A DNA stretch of 64,000 nt from DASZQY01 sp963843565 (GTDB lineage: Bacteria; Pseudomonadota; Alphaproteobacteria; Rhizobiales; Kaistiaceae): positions 1,240,001 through 1,304,000 of the forward strand of contig CAWJKY010000003.1 in the NCBI GenBank assembly GCA_963843565.1, in the 5' to 3' direction. This document shows positions 43,929 through 53,246 of the stretch, piece by piece (within the stretch, counting starts at the first letter, position 1; every line of letters starts with the position of its first letter). The notes below the pieces were generated by a model. It was not told the DNA's origin, did not search any database, and saw only the letters and a program-made list of their open reading frames with translations. The position numbers were made by a program, and so were the translations under genes.

Positions 43929-45017
43929 TCACCTGATCTTGAGGCTCGACAGGCCGATGAGGGCGAGGAGCACGGCGATGATCCAGAAGCGGATCACGAT
44001 CTGCGCCTCCGTCCAGCCGAGCGCCTCGAAGTGATGGTGGATGGGCGCCATCCGGAAGACGCGCTTGCCGGTCAGCTTGAACGAGGCGACCTGGATGATG
44101 ACCGACACCGCCTCCAGCACGAACAGGCCGCCGACGATGGCGAGCACGATCTCGTGCTTGGTGGCGACGGCGACGGTGCCGAGCAACCCGCCCATGGCGA
44201 GCGAGCCGGTGTCGCCCATGAAGATGGCGGCGGGCGGCGCGTTGAACCACAGGAAGCCGAGACCGGCGCCGACCAGCGCGCCGCACACCACGGCGAGTTC
44301 GCCGGTGCCGGGCACCAGGTGGATCTGCAGGTAGTCGGCGAACACGGCGTTGCCCGACAGATACGCGATCAGCGAGAAGCTCGCCGCGGCGATCATCACC
44401 GGCACGATGGCGAGGCCGTCGAGGCCGTCGGTGAGGTTCACCGCGTTGCCGGCGCCGACCATGATGAAGGCGGCAAGCGGCACGAACAGCCAGCCGAGAT
44501 TGACGACGAGCTCCTTCAGGAACGGAAAGGTCAGCGCGGTGGCGAGGTCGGGGGTGGTGACCAGCGTCAGCATGAAGGCGCCGACGAGCGCGATGAGCGC
44601 CTCGATGAACAGGCGGGCGCGGCCCGAGAAGCCGTTTTCGGCCTTGGCGCGGGTGACCTTCAGGTAGTCGTCGTAGAAGCCGACCGCGCCGAAGCCGATG
44701 GTGACGAACAGCACGATCCACACGTAGGGGCTGGAGAGGTTCGCCCACACCAGCGTGGTGACCACCAGACCGGAAAGGATCATCAGGCCGCCCATGGTGG
44801 GCGTTCCGATCTTGGTGATGAGGTGGCCCTGGGGACCGTCTTCGCGGATCGGCTGGCCCTTGCCCTGGCGCACGCGCAGCGCCGCGATGATCGCCGGCCC
44901 GAACAGGAACACGAAGACGATCGCCGTCATGGTCGCGCCGGCGGCGCGGAAGGTGATGTAGCGGAAGACATTGAGGACGGAGATGTCGTCGCCGAACTGG
45001 GAGAGAAGGTAGAGCAT
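43929..45017 (-). CDS. mraY: Phospho-N-acetylmuramoyl-pentapeptide transferase
   Basis: Integral membrane enzyme that makes lipid I from UDP-MurNAc-pentapeptide and undecaprenyl phosphate. The 362-residue product has about ten membrane segments, the Asp-rich motif GFYDDYLKV, the catalytic segment NAVNLTDGLDGLA and the His motif PIHHHFEALGW. It lies 2 nt after murF. The ATG at 45017 starts MLYLLSQFGDD, the standard family N-terminus. Confidence 0.97.
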   Translation of the reverse strand: MLYLLSQFGDDISVLNVFRYITFRAAGATMTAIVFVFLFGPAIIAALRVRQGKGQPIREDGPQGHLITKIGTPTMGGLMILSGLVVTTLVWANLSSPYVWIVLFVTIGFGAVGFYDDYLKVTRAKAENGFSGRARLFIEALIALVGAFMLTLVTTPDLATALTFPFLKELVVNLGWLFVPLAAFIMVGAGNAVNLTDGLDGLAIVPVMIAAASFSLIAYLSGNAVFADYLQIHLVPGTGELAVVCGALVGAGLGFLWFNAPPAAIFMGDTGSLAMGGLLGTVAVATKHEIVLAIVGGLFVLEAVSVIIQVASFKLTGKRVFRMAPIHHHFEALGWTEAQIVIRFWIIAVLLALIGLSSLKIR

Positions 45018-45019
45018 CC

Positions 45020-46486
45020 TCAGGCGGTTTCCTGTTGCGACCGGGGTTCGCCGGCGACCCCGGCAGCGGAGAAACGCGCCTTGAGCGCCGCGACCAGCGG
45101 GCCCATGCGGCTGGCGTTCGATCCCTTGACCATGACGACGTCGCCGGGCGCGAGCGCGCTGGCGATGAGCGGCTCCAGTTCGGCGGCGCTCGGCGCATAG
45201 CCGCCCTGACGGTGACGGGGCAGCGCGTCCCACAGGGCCTGCATGTGGCGGCCGGCCAGGAACACCTGATCGATGTCGGCCTCGGCGAGCGCGTCGGCGA
45301 GATCGGCGTGGTGGGCGGCGCTCTCCTTGCCCAGCTCGAGCATGTCGCCGAGCACGGCGACGCGGTGGCCGCCGCCGTCGGGTTTGCTCTGGCCGAGAAC
45401 GGCGATTGCGGCGCGCATGGAGGCCGGGTTGGCGTTGTAGCTTTCGTCGATGAGGGTGGCGGTGCCGCGCCCGTGGCAAAGCGCAAGCGGCACCTGCTGG
45501 CCGCGACCGGCGCCGGCGTCGTAGGCGGCAAGCGCCAGCATGGCCTTGGCGAGGTCGGCGCCCATCACCGAAACGGCGGCGAGCACGGCGAGGCTGTTCT
45601 GGATGAGATGGCGGCCGGGGGCGCCGAGCTTGTAGGACACCGGCTCGCCGAAAACGCTCGCCGAGATGTACGAGCAGGCTTCGTTGGGCCTCGCGGTTTC
45701 GAGGCGGACGTCGGCGCGCTCATGCTCGCCGAAGCCGAAGACGTGGCGGATGCCGGCGGCGCGGGCGGCGCGGGCGAGCTGCGCGTAGTGCTCGTTGTCG
45801 CGGTTGAGAATGGCGGCGCCATCCTTGACGACGCCCTTGAAGATCTCCGCCTTGGCGCGGGCGACGCCCTTGATGTCCTTGAAATACTCCAGATGCACCG
45901 GCGCGATGGTGGTGACGATGGCGACGTGGGGGCGCACCATCCTGGTGAGCGGCGTGATCTCGCCGGCATGGTTCATGCCGATCTCGAAGACGCCGTAGGC
46001 GGCCTCGGCGGGCATGCGCGCGAGGGTCAGGGGCACGCCCCAGTGATTGTTGAAGGAGGCGGGCGAGAAGTGGACGGCGCCGTCGGGGGCGAGCGCCGCG
46101 GCGAGCATCTCCTTGGTGGTGGTCTTGCCGACGCTGCCGGTGATGGCGGCGATCCGGGCGCCGGCGCGGGCGCGGCCCGCGGCGGCGAGACCGCGGAGCG
46201 CATCCATGACGTCGGGAACCACGGTCAGCGAGCCCTTGGTGCGGCCGAGGGCGGCGAGATGGCCCTCGTCGACGACGGCGGTCGCGGCCCCGCGAGCGAG
46301 CGAACGCGAGGCGAAGTCGTGGCCGTCGAAACGATCACCGGCGATGGCGAAGAACGCCTCGCCGGCTTCCAGCGTGCGGCTGTCGATGGAGATGCCGGCG
46401 AGCGTCTCGGGCCGGGCGCCGAGCGGCCGCCCGCCGGTGGCGGCGAGGAAGGCGTCGTAGGTCCACAGCGCCGGCGCCTCGTTCAT
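45020..46486 (-). CDS. murF: UDP-MurNAc-tripeptide--D-alanyl-D-alanine ligase
   Basis: Adds the D-Ala-D-Ala dipeptide to complete the pentapeptide. The 488-residue product has an N-terminal substrate domain (GISIDSRTLEAGEAFFAI), the ATP loop GSVGKTTTKEML, the motif FEIGMNHAGEITPL and the C-terminal ESYNANPASMRAA and LGDMLELG. It overlaps murE in ATGA and leaves 2 nt before mraY. Confidence 0.96.
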   Translation of the reverse strand: MNEAPALWTYDAFLAATGGRPLGARPETLAGISIDSRTLEAGEAFFAIAGDRFDGHDFASRSLARGAATAVVDEGHLAALGRTKGSLTVVPDVMDALRGLAAAGRARAGARIAAITGSVGKTTTKEMLAAALAPDGAVHFSPASFNNHWGVPLTLARMPAEAAYGVFEIGMNHAGEITPLTRMVRPHVAIVTTIAPVHLEYFKDIKGVARAKAEIFKGVVKDGAAILNRDNEHYAQLARAARAAGIRHVFGFGEHERADVRLETARPNEACSYISASVFGEPVSYKLGAPGRHLIQNSLAVLAAVSVMGADLAKAMLALAAYDAGAGRGQQVPLALCHGRGTATLIDESYNANPASMRAAIAVLGQSKPDGGGHRVAVLGDMLELGKESAAHHADLADALAEADIDQVFLAGRHMQALWDALPRHRQGGYAPSAAELEPLIASALAPGDVVMVKGSNASRMGPLVAALKARFSAAGVAGEPRSQQETA

Positions 46487-47937
46487 GCGGCGTCCTCCGA
46501 GACAAGCGCGGCGCGGATCGCCTCGTGATCGGAGAAGGGAATGACCTTGTCGCCGACGATCTGGCCGCGCTCGTGGCCCTTGCCGGCAACGCAGAGGACG
46601 TCGCCGGCGCCGAGCAGCGCCACCGCGCGGCGGATCGCTTCGGTGCGGTCGCCGACCTCGATGGCGTCCGGGGCGGCGGTGAGGATCTGCTTGCGGATGG
46701 CCGCGGCGTCCTCGGAGCGCGGGTTGTCGTCGGTGACGATGACGACGTCGGCGTTGTCGGCGGCGGCCTTGCCCATCAGCGGGCGCTTGCCGGCGTCGCG
46801 GTCGCCGCCGGCGCCGAAGACCACGTAGAGGAGCCCGCGGGTCATGGGGCGGAGCGAACGCAGCACGGCGCCGAGGGCATCGGGCTTGTGGGCGTAATCG
46901 ACGAACACGAGCGCGCCGTTCGACTTGGCGCCGACGAGATCGAGACGGCCGGGGGCGCCGGCGAGCTTGGCAAGCGCGCCCAGCGCATCCTCGGGCGAGA
47001 TGCCGGCGCCGATCGCGAGGGCCGCCGCGACCAGGCCGTTGGCGACCTGGAAAGCACCGGGGAGCGGAAACAGGATGTCGTGTTCCTTGCCGAAGGCGCG
47101 CACCTTCATGCGCTGGCGGAAGTCCTGCGCCTTCAGATCGAGCAACTGGATCTCGCGGCCAAGCTTGCCGACGCGGATGAGCGTCTGGCCGCGCGCCTTG
47201 GCGACGTTTTCCGCCGCCACGGCGCGCACGCCGTCCATGCCGATGACGGCGGTGCCGTCGGCGGGCAGCACGACGGAGAACAGGCGCAGCTTGGCGTTGA
47301 GGTAGGACTCGACCGAGGGGTGGTAGTCCATGTGGTCGCGGCCAAGGTTGGTGAAGGCGGCGGCGTCGAGGCGCAGGCCATCGACGCGGCGCTGGTCGAG
47401 GCCCTGGCTCGACGCTTCGACGGCGGCGTGGGTGATGCCCTCGCGGGCCAGCCGGTCGAGGGCGGCGTGAAAGGCGATCGGGTCGGGGGTGGTGAGGGTG
47501 CCGTATTCGGTGCCGGCGCCGGTAACGACGCCGAGCGTGCCGATGCTCGCCGCCGGGTGGCCGAGGGTGGTGAAAATCTGACGGCAGAAGTCGGCGACCG
47601 AAGTCTTGCCGCTGGTGCCGGTGACGGCGACCATGTGGTTGGGCTGGCGGGGGTGAAACCTGGCCGCGATCAGCGCCAGTGCCCGGCGCGGATCGGCGGC
47701 GCGTACGACCGGCACGTCGCTGTCGACCAGCGCGTCCTCGCCGGCAAGCACGGCGACGGCGCCGTTGCCGACCGCCTCAAGGGCGTATCTGGCGCCGTCG
47801 GTGCGCGTGCCGGACAGGGCGGCGAACAGATCGCCGGGCCGAACGGCCCGGCTGTCCGCCGAGATGCCCTCGATGTCGATCGCGCGCGCGTCCGGCGGAG
47901 CGCTTACATCCGCCGGAAGGAGGTCCCCAAGTTGCAT
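46483..47937 (-). CDS. murE: UDP-MurNAc-L-Ala-D-Glu--2,6-diaminopimelate ligase
   Basis: Adds the third stem residue. The 484-residue product has GISADSRAVRPGDLFAAL at the N-terminus, the ATP loop VTGTSGKTSVADF and, near the C-terminus, VTDDNPRSED. DNPR is the motif that selects meso-diaminopimelate, as expected for a Gram-negative. The start is the ATG at 47937; the frame remains open upstream, but without similarity. It is 55 nt after ftsI. Confidence 0.96.
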   Translation of the reverse strand: MQLGDLLPADVSAPPDARAIDIEGISADSRAVRPGDLFAALSGTRTDGARYALEAVGNGAVAVLAGEDALVDSDVPVVRAADPRRALALIAARFHPRQPNHMVAVTGTSGKTSVADFCRQIFTTLGHPAASIGTLGVVTGAGTEYGTLTTPDPIAFHAALDRLAREGITHAAVEASSQGLDQRRVDGLRLDAAAFTNLGRDHMDYHPSVESYLNAKLRLFSVVLPADGTAVIGMDGVRAVAAENVAKARGQTLIRVGKLGREIQLLDLKAQDFRQRMKVRAFGKEHDILFPLPGAFQVANGLVAAALAIGAGISPEDALGALAKLAGAPGRLDLVGAKSNGALVFVDYAHKPDALGAVLRSLRPMTRGLLYVVFGAGGDRDAGKRPLMGKAAADNADVVIVTDDNPRSEDAAAIRKQILTAAPDAIEVGDRTEAIRRAVALLGAGDVLCVAGKGHERGQIVGDKVIPFSDHEAIRAALVSEDAA

Positions 47938-47992
47938 TGACTGCGCCCAAGTCCGGTTATGCGGTTCATGCCCGACGCCCTGCCCTGCCGGC

Positions 47993-49690
47993 TCAATTGG
48001 ACACCAACAAGGCGCCGAGGTCGTGGTCGATACGCGGCTCGACGCCGAGCAGCGCCGCCGCCCGACGGATAACGGCACCCACGACCGGCGCCGCATTCGA
48101 TCCGGCCGTGGTGCCCCCGCCCGGCTTTTCGGCCTGGGGGTCGTCAATGACCACAAGTACCACATACTGCGGGTCGTCGATGGGGAATGCGGCGAGGAAC
48201 GAATTCAGCCGGTGGTTGTCGGAATAGCGGCCGTTGACGACCTTCTGGGCGGTGCCGGTCTTGCCGCCGACCATGTAGCCGGGGACGTCGGCGTTGCGCC
48301 CGGACCCCTTCTCGACGTTGAGGCGGTAGAGGTAGCGCAATTCGTCGCTGACCTCCGGCTTGATGACGCGGACGGCGAGCTTCGCCGCCTCCTCCGCCGT
48401 GCGCGGCTGGAAGGTCGGTGGGATCAGGAAGCCGCCGTTGAGGAGCGCCGCGTCGGCGACCGCCGTCTGCATGGGCGTCACCGCCAGACCCTGGCCGAAG
48501 GCGACGTTCATGGTGGTGAGTTCGGTCCAGCGCCGCGGCACGATCGGGCTCGCCACCTCCGGCAGGTCGGTCTGCATGCGGGTGAGCAGGCCGAACTTCC
48601 TAAGGTAGTCCTGCTGGCCCTGGACGCCGACCTTCATGGCCATGTGGGCGGCGCCGATGTTGGAGGAATAGATGAACACCTCCGGCACGGTCAGCGGCCG
48701 GTATTTGCCGTGGAAGTCGTGGATGGTGTAGCGGCCGTAGTGGATGGGCTTGGAGGCGTCGATCATGTCGCCCATGGACACCGCGCCGGAATCGAGCGCC
48801 ATCGCGAAGGTGAAGCTCTTGAACACCGAGCCCAGTTCGTAGGCCCCGGCGGTCATGCGGTTGAGCCGATCGGGCTGCAGCGCATTGACCGGATTGTTGG
48901 GGTCGAAGTCGGGCAGCGAGGCCATGGCGAGGACTTCGCCGGTGTGGACGTTGAGGACGACGCCGGTGGCGGCGAGCGCGGAATAGCGCGTCATGGCGTC
49001 GGCCAGTTCGTCGCGCAGGATGTGCTGGACGCGGAGGTCGATCGACAGGGGTACCGGGTCGACGTCCTCGTCGCGGGCGAAGCCGGCGGCGTGCAGGTCG
49101 GCGAGGCCGTGATCGTCGAGGAACTTCTCGAAGCCGGAGATGCCCTGGTTGTCGACGTTGACGAGGCCGAGAATATGGGAGGCGGTCGGCCCGCCCGGAT
49201 AGAAACGGCGGCTCTCCTCGAGGAAGCCGATGCCAGGGATGCCGAGGGCGTGGATCTGCTTCTGCTGCTCGGGCGTGATCTCGCGCTCGATCCAGACGAA
49301 ACCCGCGTCGCTGGCGAGCTTCTTGCGCAGGTCGCGGGCGTCGAGACCGGGCAGCACGCTGGTGATCAGCTCGGTCGCCTCGTCGGGGTCGAGAATGTTG
49401 CGGGGCTCCGCATAGAGCGAGGCCATCTTGATGTCGGTGGCGAGGATGAGGCCGTTGCGGTCGACAATGTCGGGGCGGCTGGCGGAAAGCGCCGCGTTCG
49501 GATCGAAGCCGGCGCCGGCGCCATCGCGGGGCGACATTCCGAACATCACCAGGCGGCCGAAGAGCGCGGAAAAGGCGAGAAGGAAGACCGCCGCGGCGAC
49601 GCGGATGCGGGTGCGCATCTCGTCGCGCGACTTCAGCTTCGCCGTCTCGTCGGCGAGATCGGGGGCGACCGGGGAGAAGGTGGCGCTCAT
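47993..49690 (-). CDS. ftsI: Peptidoglycan D,D-transpeptidase FtsI (PBP3)
   Basis: Class B penicillin-binding protein crosslinking septal peptidoglycan. The 565-residue product has a short cytoplasmic tail, one membrane segment (RVAAAVFLLAFSALFGRL), a dimerisation/pedestal domain with RPDIVDRNGLILATD, and the transpeptidase domain: SxxK in GSVFKSF (nucleophile Ser), SxN in YSSNIG and KTG in GGKTGTAQK. It overlaps ftsL in ATGA. Confidence 0.96.
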   Translation of the reverse strand: MSATFSPVAPDLADETAKLKSRDEMRTRIRVAAAVFLLAFSALFGRLVMFGMSPRDGAGAGFDPNAALSASRPDIVDRNGLILATDIKMASLYAEPRNILDPDEATELITSVLPGLDARDLRKKLASDAGFVWIEREITPEQQKQIHALGIPGIGFLEESRRFYPGGPTASHILGLVNVDNQGISGFEKFLDDHGLADLHAAGFARDEDVDPVPLSIDLRVQHILRDELADAMTRYSALAATGVVLNVHTGEVLAMASLPDFDPNNPVNALQPDRLNRMTAGAYELGSVFKSFTFAMALDSGAVSMGDMIDASKPIHYGRYTIHDFHGKYRPLTVPEVFIYSSNIGAAHMAMKVGVQGQQDYLRKFGLLTRMQTDLPEVASPIVPRRWTELTTMNVAFGQGLAVTPMQTAVADAALLNGGFLIPPTFQPRTAEEAAKLAVRVIKPEVSDELRYLYRLNVEKGSGRNADVPGYMVGGKTGTAQKVVNGRYSDNHRLNSFLAAFPIDDPQYVVLVVIDDPQAEKPGGGTTAGSNAAPVVGAVIRRAAALLGVEPRIDHDLGALLVSN

Positions 49691-50019
49691 TTCACGGACG
49701 CCGTTTCATCGTCCGATGTGCCGGGGGGCAGCGGGCGCATGGGGATTTCGTCGATGGTGGCGATCTGGTCGGGGCTGAAGGGGGCGAGTTTGAAATAGTC
49801 GGCGTACTTCTCGACGACCGCCTGGAGGCGGCCGGGCTGGGTGAGCACGCTCTTCTCGGCCTTCAGGGTGGCGACGGCGTCGCGCTCCCTGGCGATCTCC
49901 GCCTCGAGGCGGGCGTTGGTGTCGGCGGCAACCTCGGCCTTGTGCTTCAGGTCGTAGGTGACGCCGACGGCGGCAAGCATGAGCAAGACGAACAGAACGT
50001 TGAAGACGCGGCGGATCAT
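49687..50019 (-). CDS. ftsL: Cell division protein FtsL
   Basis: A 110-residue bitopic protein. One N-terminal membrane segment (VFNVLFVLLMLAAVGVTY) is followed by a short coiled-coil region (NARLEAEIARERDAVATLKAEKSVL) and a Pro-rich end. FtsL forms a complex with FtsQ/FtsB-like proteins and activates FtsWI. Identity rests mainly on topology and position between rsmH and ftsI. It overlaps both neighbours by 4 nt. Confidence 0.9.
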   Translation of the reverse strand: MIRRVFNVLFVLLMLAAVGVTYDLKHKAEVAADTNARLEAEIARERDAVATLKAEKSVLTQPGRLQAVVEKYADYFKLAPFSPDQIATIDEIPMRPLPPGTSDDETASVK

Positions 50020-51038
50020 GGCGCCCTCCCCGGCATGAAGGCCGGCACGGCCGGCACGCCGACGGCGGCGGCATCGAGCGGGCGGGCGGGCGCGGCGGTG
50101 CGGCGGGCGGCGCGTAGCCGCGCCGAACGGGCGCGCGGGTTCCGCGTCACCTCGGCATCGGACGGGGCGACGGCGCTGCGGGTGATGAGCTCGAAGGTCG
50201 GCGGGGCGAGTTCGGCTTCCGGACGGTGGCGGGAGCCGCCGGCGCGGACCGCGGAGCGCTCGGCGAGGAAGCGCTTGACGATGCGATCCTCCAGCGAATG
50301 GAAGGAGACGACGACCAGACGGCCGCCTTCGGCGATGAGGCGCTCGGCGGCGACGAGGCCGGCCGCGAGTTCATCGAGCTCGCGGTTCACGTAGATGCGG
50401 AGCGCCTGAAAGGTGCGGGTCGCCGGATGGATGCGGTCGGCGCCGCCCCGCCCGATGGCGCCGGCAACGATCTCGGCGAGCTGGCCGGTGGTTTCGATCG
50501 GCGCGTTCGTACGGGCCCGTGCGATCGCACCTGCGACGATCTTGGCCTTTTTCTCCTCGCCCAGAACCTTGAGAATCCGGGCGAGATCGGCGACCGGCAT
50601 GGCGTTGACGACGTCGGCGGCCGTATGTCCGGCGCCCTCCATTCGCATGTCCAAGGGGCCATTTCCGCGGAACGAGAAGCCGCGTTCGGCTTCGTCCAGC
50701 TGCATCGAGGAAACCCCGACGTCGAGGACGACGCCGTCGACCGGCGCGGTCAGGCGGGCGCGGGCGATCTCGTCGAGCTCGGAAAAGCGGCCTTCGACAA
50801 GGGTCAGATGCGGGTCAGGCGCGGCGGCGGCGATCGCCGCCGGGTCGCGGTCGATGGCGAGCACCGAGGCGCCGGCTGCCAGGATCGCGGCCGTATAGCC
50901 CCCCGCTCCGTACGTGCCGTCCACGTAAATGCCACCGGCGACAGGCGCGAGGAACGCAATGGCCTCCTCGATGAGCACGGGGACGTGACGAGCCGGTCCG
51001 CCAGCGGCACGGCCAGGTGCCGTACCGCTGCCCGTCAT
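50016..51038 (-). CDS. rsmH: 16S rRNA m4C1402 methyltransferase
   Basis: SAM-dependent methyltransferase of the ribosomal decoding site (MraW). The 340-residue product has HVPVLIEEAI, the SAM motif DGTYGAGGYT, LDVGVSSMQLDEAERGFSF and FQALRIYVNRELDEL, and VVVSFHSLEDRIVK. The ATG at 51038 overlaps the mraZ stop in ATGA; the frame is open far upstream without similarity. The C-terminal 30 residues are Ala/Pro-rich. Confidence 0.96.
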   Translation of the reverse strand: MTGSGTAPGRAAGGPARHVPVLIEEAIAFLAPVAGGIYVDGTYGAGGYTAAILAAGASVLAIDRDPAAIAAAAPDPHLTLVEGRFSELDEIARARLTAPVDGVVLDVGVSSMQLDEAERGFSFRGNGPLDMRMEGAGHTAADVVNAMPVADLARILKVLGEEKKAKIVAGAIARARTNAPIETTGQLAEIVAGAIGRGGADRIHPATRTFQALRIYVNRELDELAAGLVAAERLIAEGGRLVVVSFHSLEDRIVKRFLAERSAVRAGGSRHRPEAELAPPTFELITRSAVAPSDAEVTRNPRARSARLRAARRTAAPARPLDAAAVGVPAVPAFMPGRAP

Positions 51039-51517
51039 TCTCCCGCCCTCGAAGTCACGCCTGCCGCGCGGTGGCCGGGAGCCAGCCGCTTGCGGATCTC
51101 GCGTAGCCGGTTCTTGGCCTCTTCCCGGTAAGCGATGAAGCGATCCGGCTCCCAAAGCTGAAACTTGTGGCCCTGCCCGACGAAGGTGACGCGATCGGTG
51201 ATCCCGGCGTGGGCCCTCAGCGTCTCGGTGAGTACGACGCGGCCATCTGAATCGATCTTGAGGATCTCGCTCTCGCCGACCAGCGTCGTCGACAGATACT
51301 CGTGGTCCTCCGAGAACACCTCGAAGTTCTCCAGCACCGAGCGGATGGCGGTGCGCAGGCGATTGCCGCCCGCGTCGATCGCCTGACGGTCGAGCGTCGG
51401 GCAGCAGTAGAGACCGTCGAAGCCATCCACCGCCAAAACCGCGCGAAACGACGCCGGAATCGAGACGCGACCCTTGGCGTCGAGCCGGTTGGTGAAGGTG
51501 GATACGAACTCGTCCAT
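51035..51517 (-). CDS. mraZ: Transcriptional regulator MraZ
   Basis: First gene of the dcw cluster; AbrB-like DNA-binding regulator of the operon. The 160-residue product has two swapped-hairpin domains with the family repeats TNRLDAKGRVSIPASF and ILKIDSDGRVVLTETL. The ATG at 51517 fits the family start (MDEFVSTFTN); the frame extends 14 codons further up without support. A row of four 10-bp-phased GGG boxes stands about 150 nt upstream. Confidence 0.95.
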   Translation of the reverse strand: MDEFVSTFTNRLDAKGRVSIPASFRAVLAVDGFDGLYCCPTLDRQAIDAGGNRLRTAIRSVLENFEVFSEDHEYLSTTLVGESEILKIDSDGRVVLTETLRAHAGITDRVTFVGQGHKFQLWEPDRFIAYREEAKNRLREIRKRLAPGHRAAGVTSRAGE

Positions 51518-51663
51518 GGCCCTCGCCCGCGTGCGCCAGCGGTCCAACGTCGACCGCACCCTTGGCCCGGGCTAGCCGCGCGGCGCGCGGCGACAGTGAA
51601 AAAGTCAGCGGAGTCAATGACATATGCATCGCCGCCGCCACGGTGGCCGGCCCGTCTTCTTCC

Positions 51664-51697
51664 GGGACTTCATGGGATATCATGGGATTTTCAGGGT
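51664..51697 (+). promoter_or_regulatory. MraZ-operator-like tandem boxes upstream of mraZ
   Basis: GGG triplets start at 51664, 51674, 51684 and 51694, exactly 10 bp apart; the two central units are TGGGA. This is the TGGGN-N5 architecture described for MraZ operators. The G-rich strand is opposite to mraZ transcription here, and I am not sure that matches characterised operators. Confidence 0.55.
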
Positions 51698-51810
51698 CGT
51701 CAATCCACGCGGCACGGCGCCGCGATGCACGGCGGCACGCGACGAGCGGCCATTAAGGCGCGGTTAGGCTTAAGATTCCGTTTGGGTTTTGGCGCCGGCC
51801 AGGGGCCGGA

Positions 51811-53082
51811 TCAGGCGACTGCCGGCCCGGCGCTCCGCGGCCTCACCGTCTTGCGATGCTCGCGCACCGCCATCTCGGCGCCGGCGCAGATGGCAAGCGG
51901 CAGCCAGAAGATCAGCCACTGGTAAGAGAGCGGCGAGGCAAGGATCGAAAAGTCGACGCTGCCCGCGACCAGAACCGGCACCAACAGGGCCAGCGGCCGC
52001 GTGTCGCCGAGCTCGCGTCCGGCCCGCCATGCAAACCACAGCGCCGTCGCCAGCATGGCGACGAAGGGGGCGGTTGCGACGAGGCCGCCGCGAATCCAAG
52101 CGTTCAGGATCATGTCATGGGCCTGACGGAAGACCTCTCCGTTCGACATGATGACGTTGTCGATCGGCGCCAGACCCCAGCCGGTCCATGGCCGGGCGGC
52201 CGCCATCCCCAGAAACTCGCGCCACACGAACAGCCGATCACCGTACGCGGCGTCCGAGAAACGGTCCAGGATCGGCGTGGCGACCACAAGGACGGCGATG
52301 CCCGCCAGCAGGGCGGCCACCGCAGCGATCTTGACCCGACGGCTGCGCCCCTGCAGCGCGGCGACGGCAACGCCGCAGACCATCGCCGCAGCCGCTCCGC
52401 GGCTCTGGGTCAGCAGTGCGGCGGCGGCCAGCACGAGCCCGCCGCCCCACAACAGGGCGCGCCGGCGCGGGCTCGCCGGTCCACTCGCAATCAGGGCCGC
52501 GGCCGCGACGCACATGGTGCGGTAGATCGCGCCGAGTTCGTTGACGCCCAGCACGGACGTGAGGTTGGCAATGCCGCCCAAGCGCTGCAGCGGCCGGCCG
52601 ATCCCTGCCTGCCACCCATAAAAGACGACCACGTTGACCAGCGCCACGGCGGCGCCGGCGACGACCAGGGCAAACAGCAGGCGATCCAGGTAGGCGGGCT
52701 GACGGGCGAGGAACCAGGTGAGCGGCACGAAGAAGAAGGCCATATCGAGCGCAAAGCGCGCCTGCTTGCCGATCAGGGGCAGATCGACCATCGGCGCCAC
52801 CAGGGCGGTCACGATGATCGCCAGCAGGTAGGCAATCATCCAGCGAAGGACCGCGGAATGACGGAGCGGATCGAGAAGCAGATCGCGACCCATGACGACC
52901 GCGGTCGGGACGACGAGGATGTAGAAGAGATCGCGGGAGAGAGCTTCGCCGCGCGCCAGATACTCAAGCAGAAGACACGCGATCAGCAGGTTCGAGATCA
53001 GGCGACGCCACTGTGCCCCCGTGGGGATGGCGAGGTATCGCCGGAACCCGCGTCCGGTGCTGTCCGGCACTGACACCGCCAT
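51811..53082 (-). CDS. O-antigen ligase-like membrane protein (Wzy_C family)
   Basis: A 423-residue integral membrane protein with about eleven hydrophobic segments. The family features are SRGAAAAMV between segments, and a large periplasmic loop with GDRLFVWREFLG, TGWGLAPIDN and FRQAHDMILNAWIRGG, which holds the conserved His of the Wzy_C fold. Members ligate O-antigen to lipid A-core or polymerise polysaccharide; there is no glycan cluster nearby to decide. The ATG at 53082 was preferred to the upstream open frame because MAVSVPDSTG leads directly to the first helix. Confidence 0.85.
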   Translation of the reverse strand: MAVSVPDSTGRGFRRYLAIPTGAQWRRLISNLLIACLLLEYLARGEALSRDLFYILVVPTAVVMGRDLLLDPLRHSAVLRWMIAYLLAIIVTALVAPMVDLPLIGKQARFALDMAFFFVPLTWFLARQPAYLDRLLFALVVAGAAVALVNVVVFYGWQAGIGRPLQRLGGIANLTSVLGVNELGAIYRTMCVAAAALIASGPASPRRRALLWGGGLVLAAAALLTQSRGAAAAMVCGVAVAALQGRSRRVKIAAVAALLAGIAVLVVATPILDRFSDAAYGDRLFVWREFLGMAAARPWTGWGLAPIDNVIMSNGEVFRQAHDMILNAWIRGGLVATAPFVAMLATALWFAWRAGRELGDTRPLALLVPVLVAGSVDFSILASPLSYQWLIFWLPLAICAGAEMAVREHRKTVRPRSAGPAVA

Positions 53083-53198
53083 GGCACACGGTCCGATTGC
53101 ATCGAAAGGCGCAGACCGCGCCGCTCTCTGGCGCGTAGCACAGAATGAAGCCGTACCTCCAGATGCAAACGGCGAGCGCGGTCGCCAGTGGCCGCCCC

Positions 53199-53237
53199 AA
53201 AACGGGCGGGGCCGCCGCCCTTTCGGACGACGGCCCC
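53199..53237 (-). terminator. Terminator of the RNase P RNA gene
   Basis: On the minus strand GGGGCCG pairs with CGGCCCC (53231-53237 and 53208-53214), extended by inner pairs around a GAAA loop, followed by GCCCGTTTT. It begins about 10 nt after the RNA 3' end. Confidence 0.75.
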
Positions 53238-53246
53238 TCAATAATC

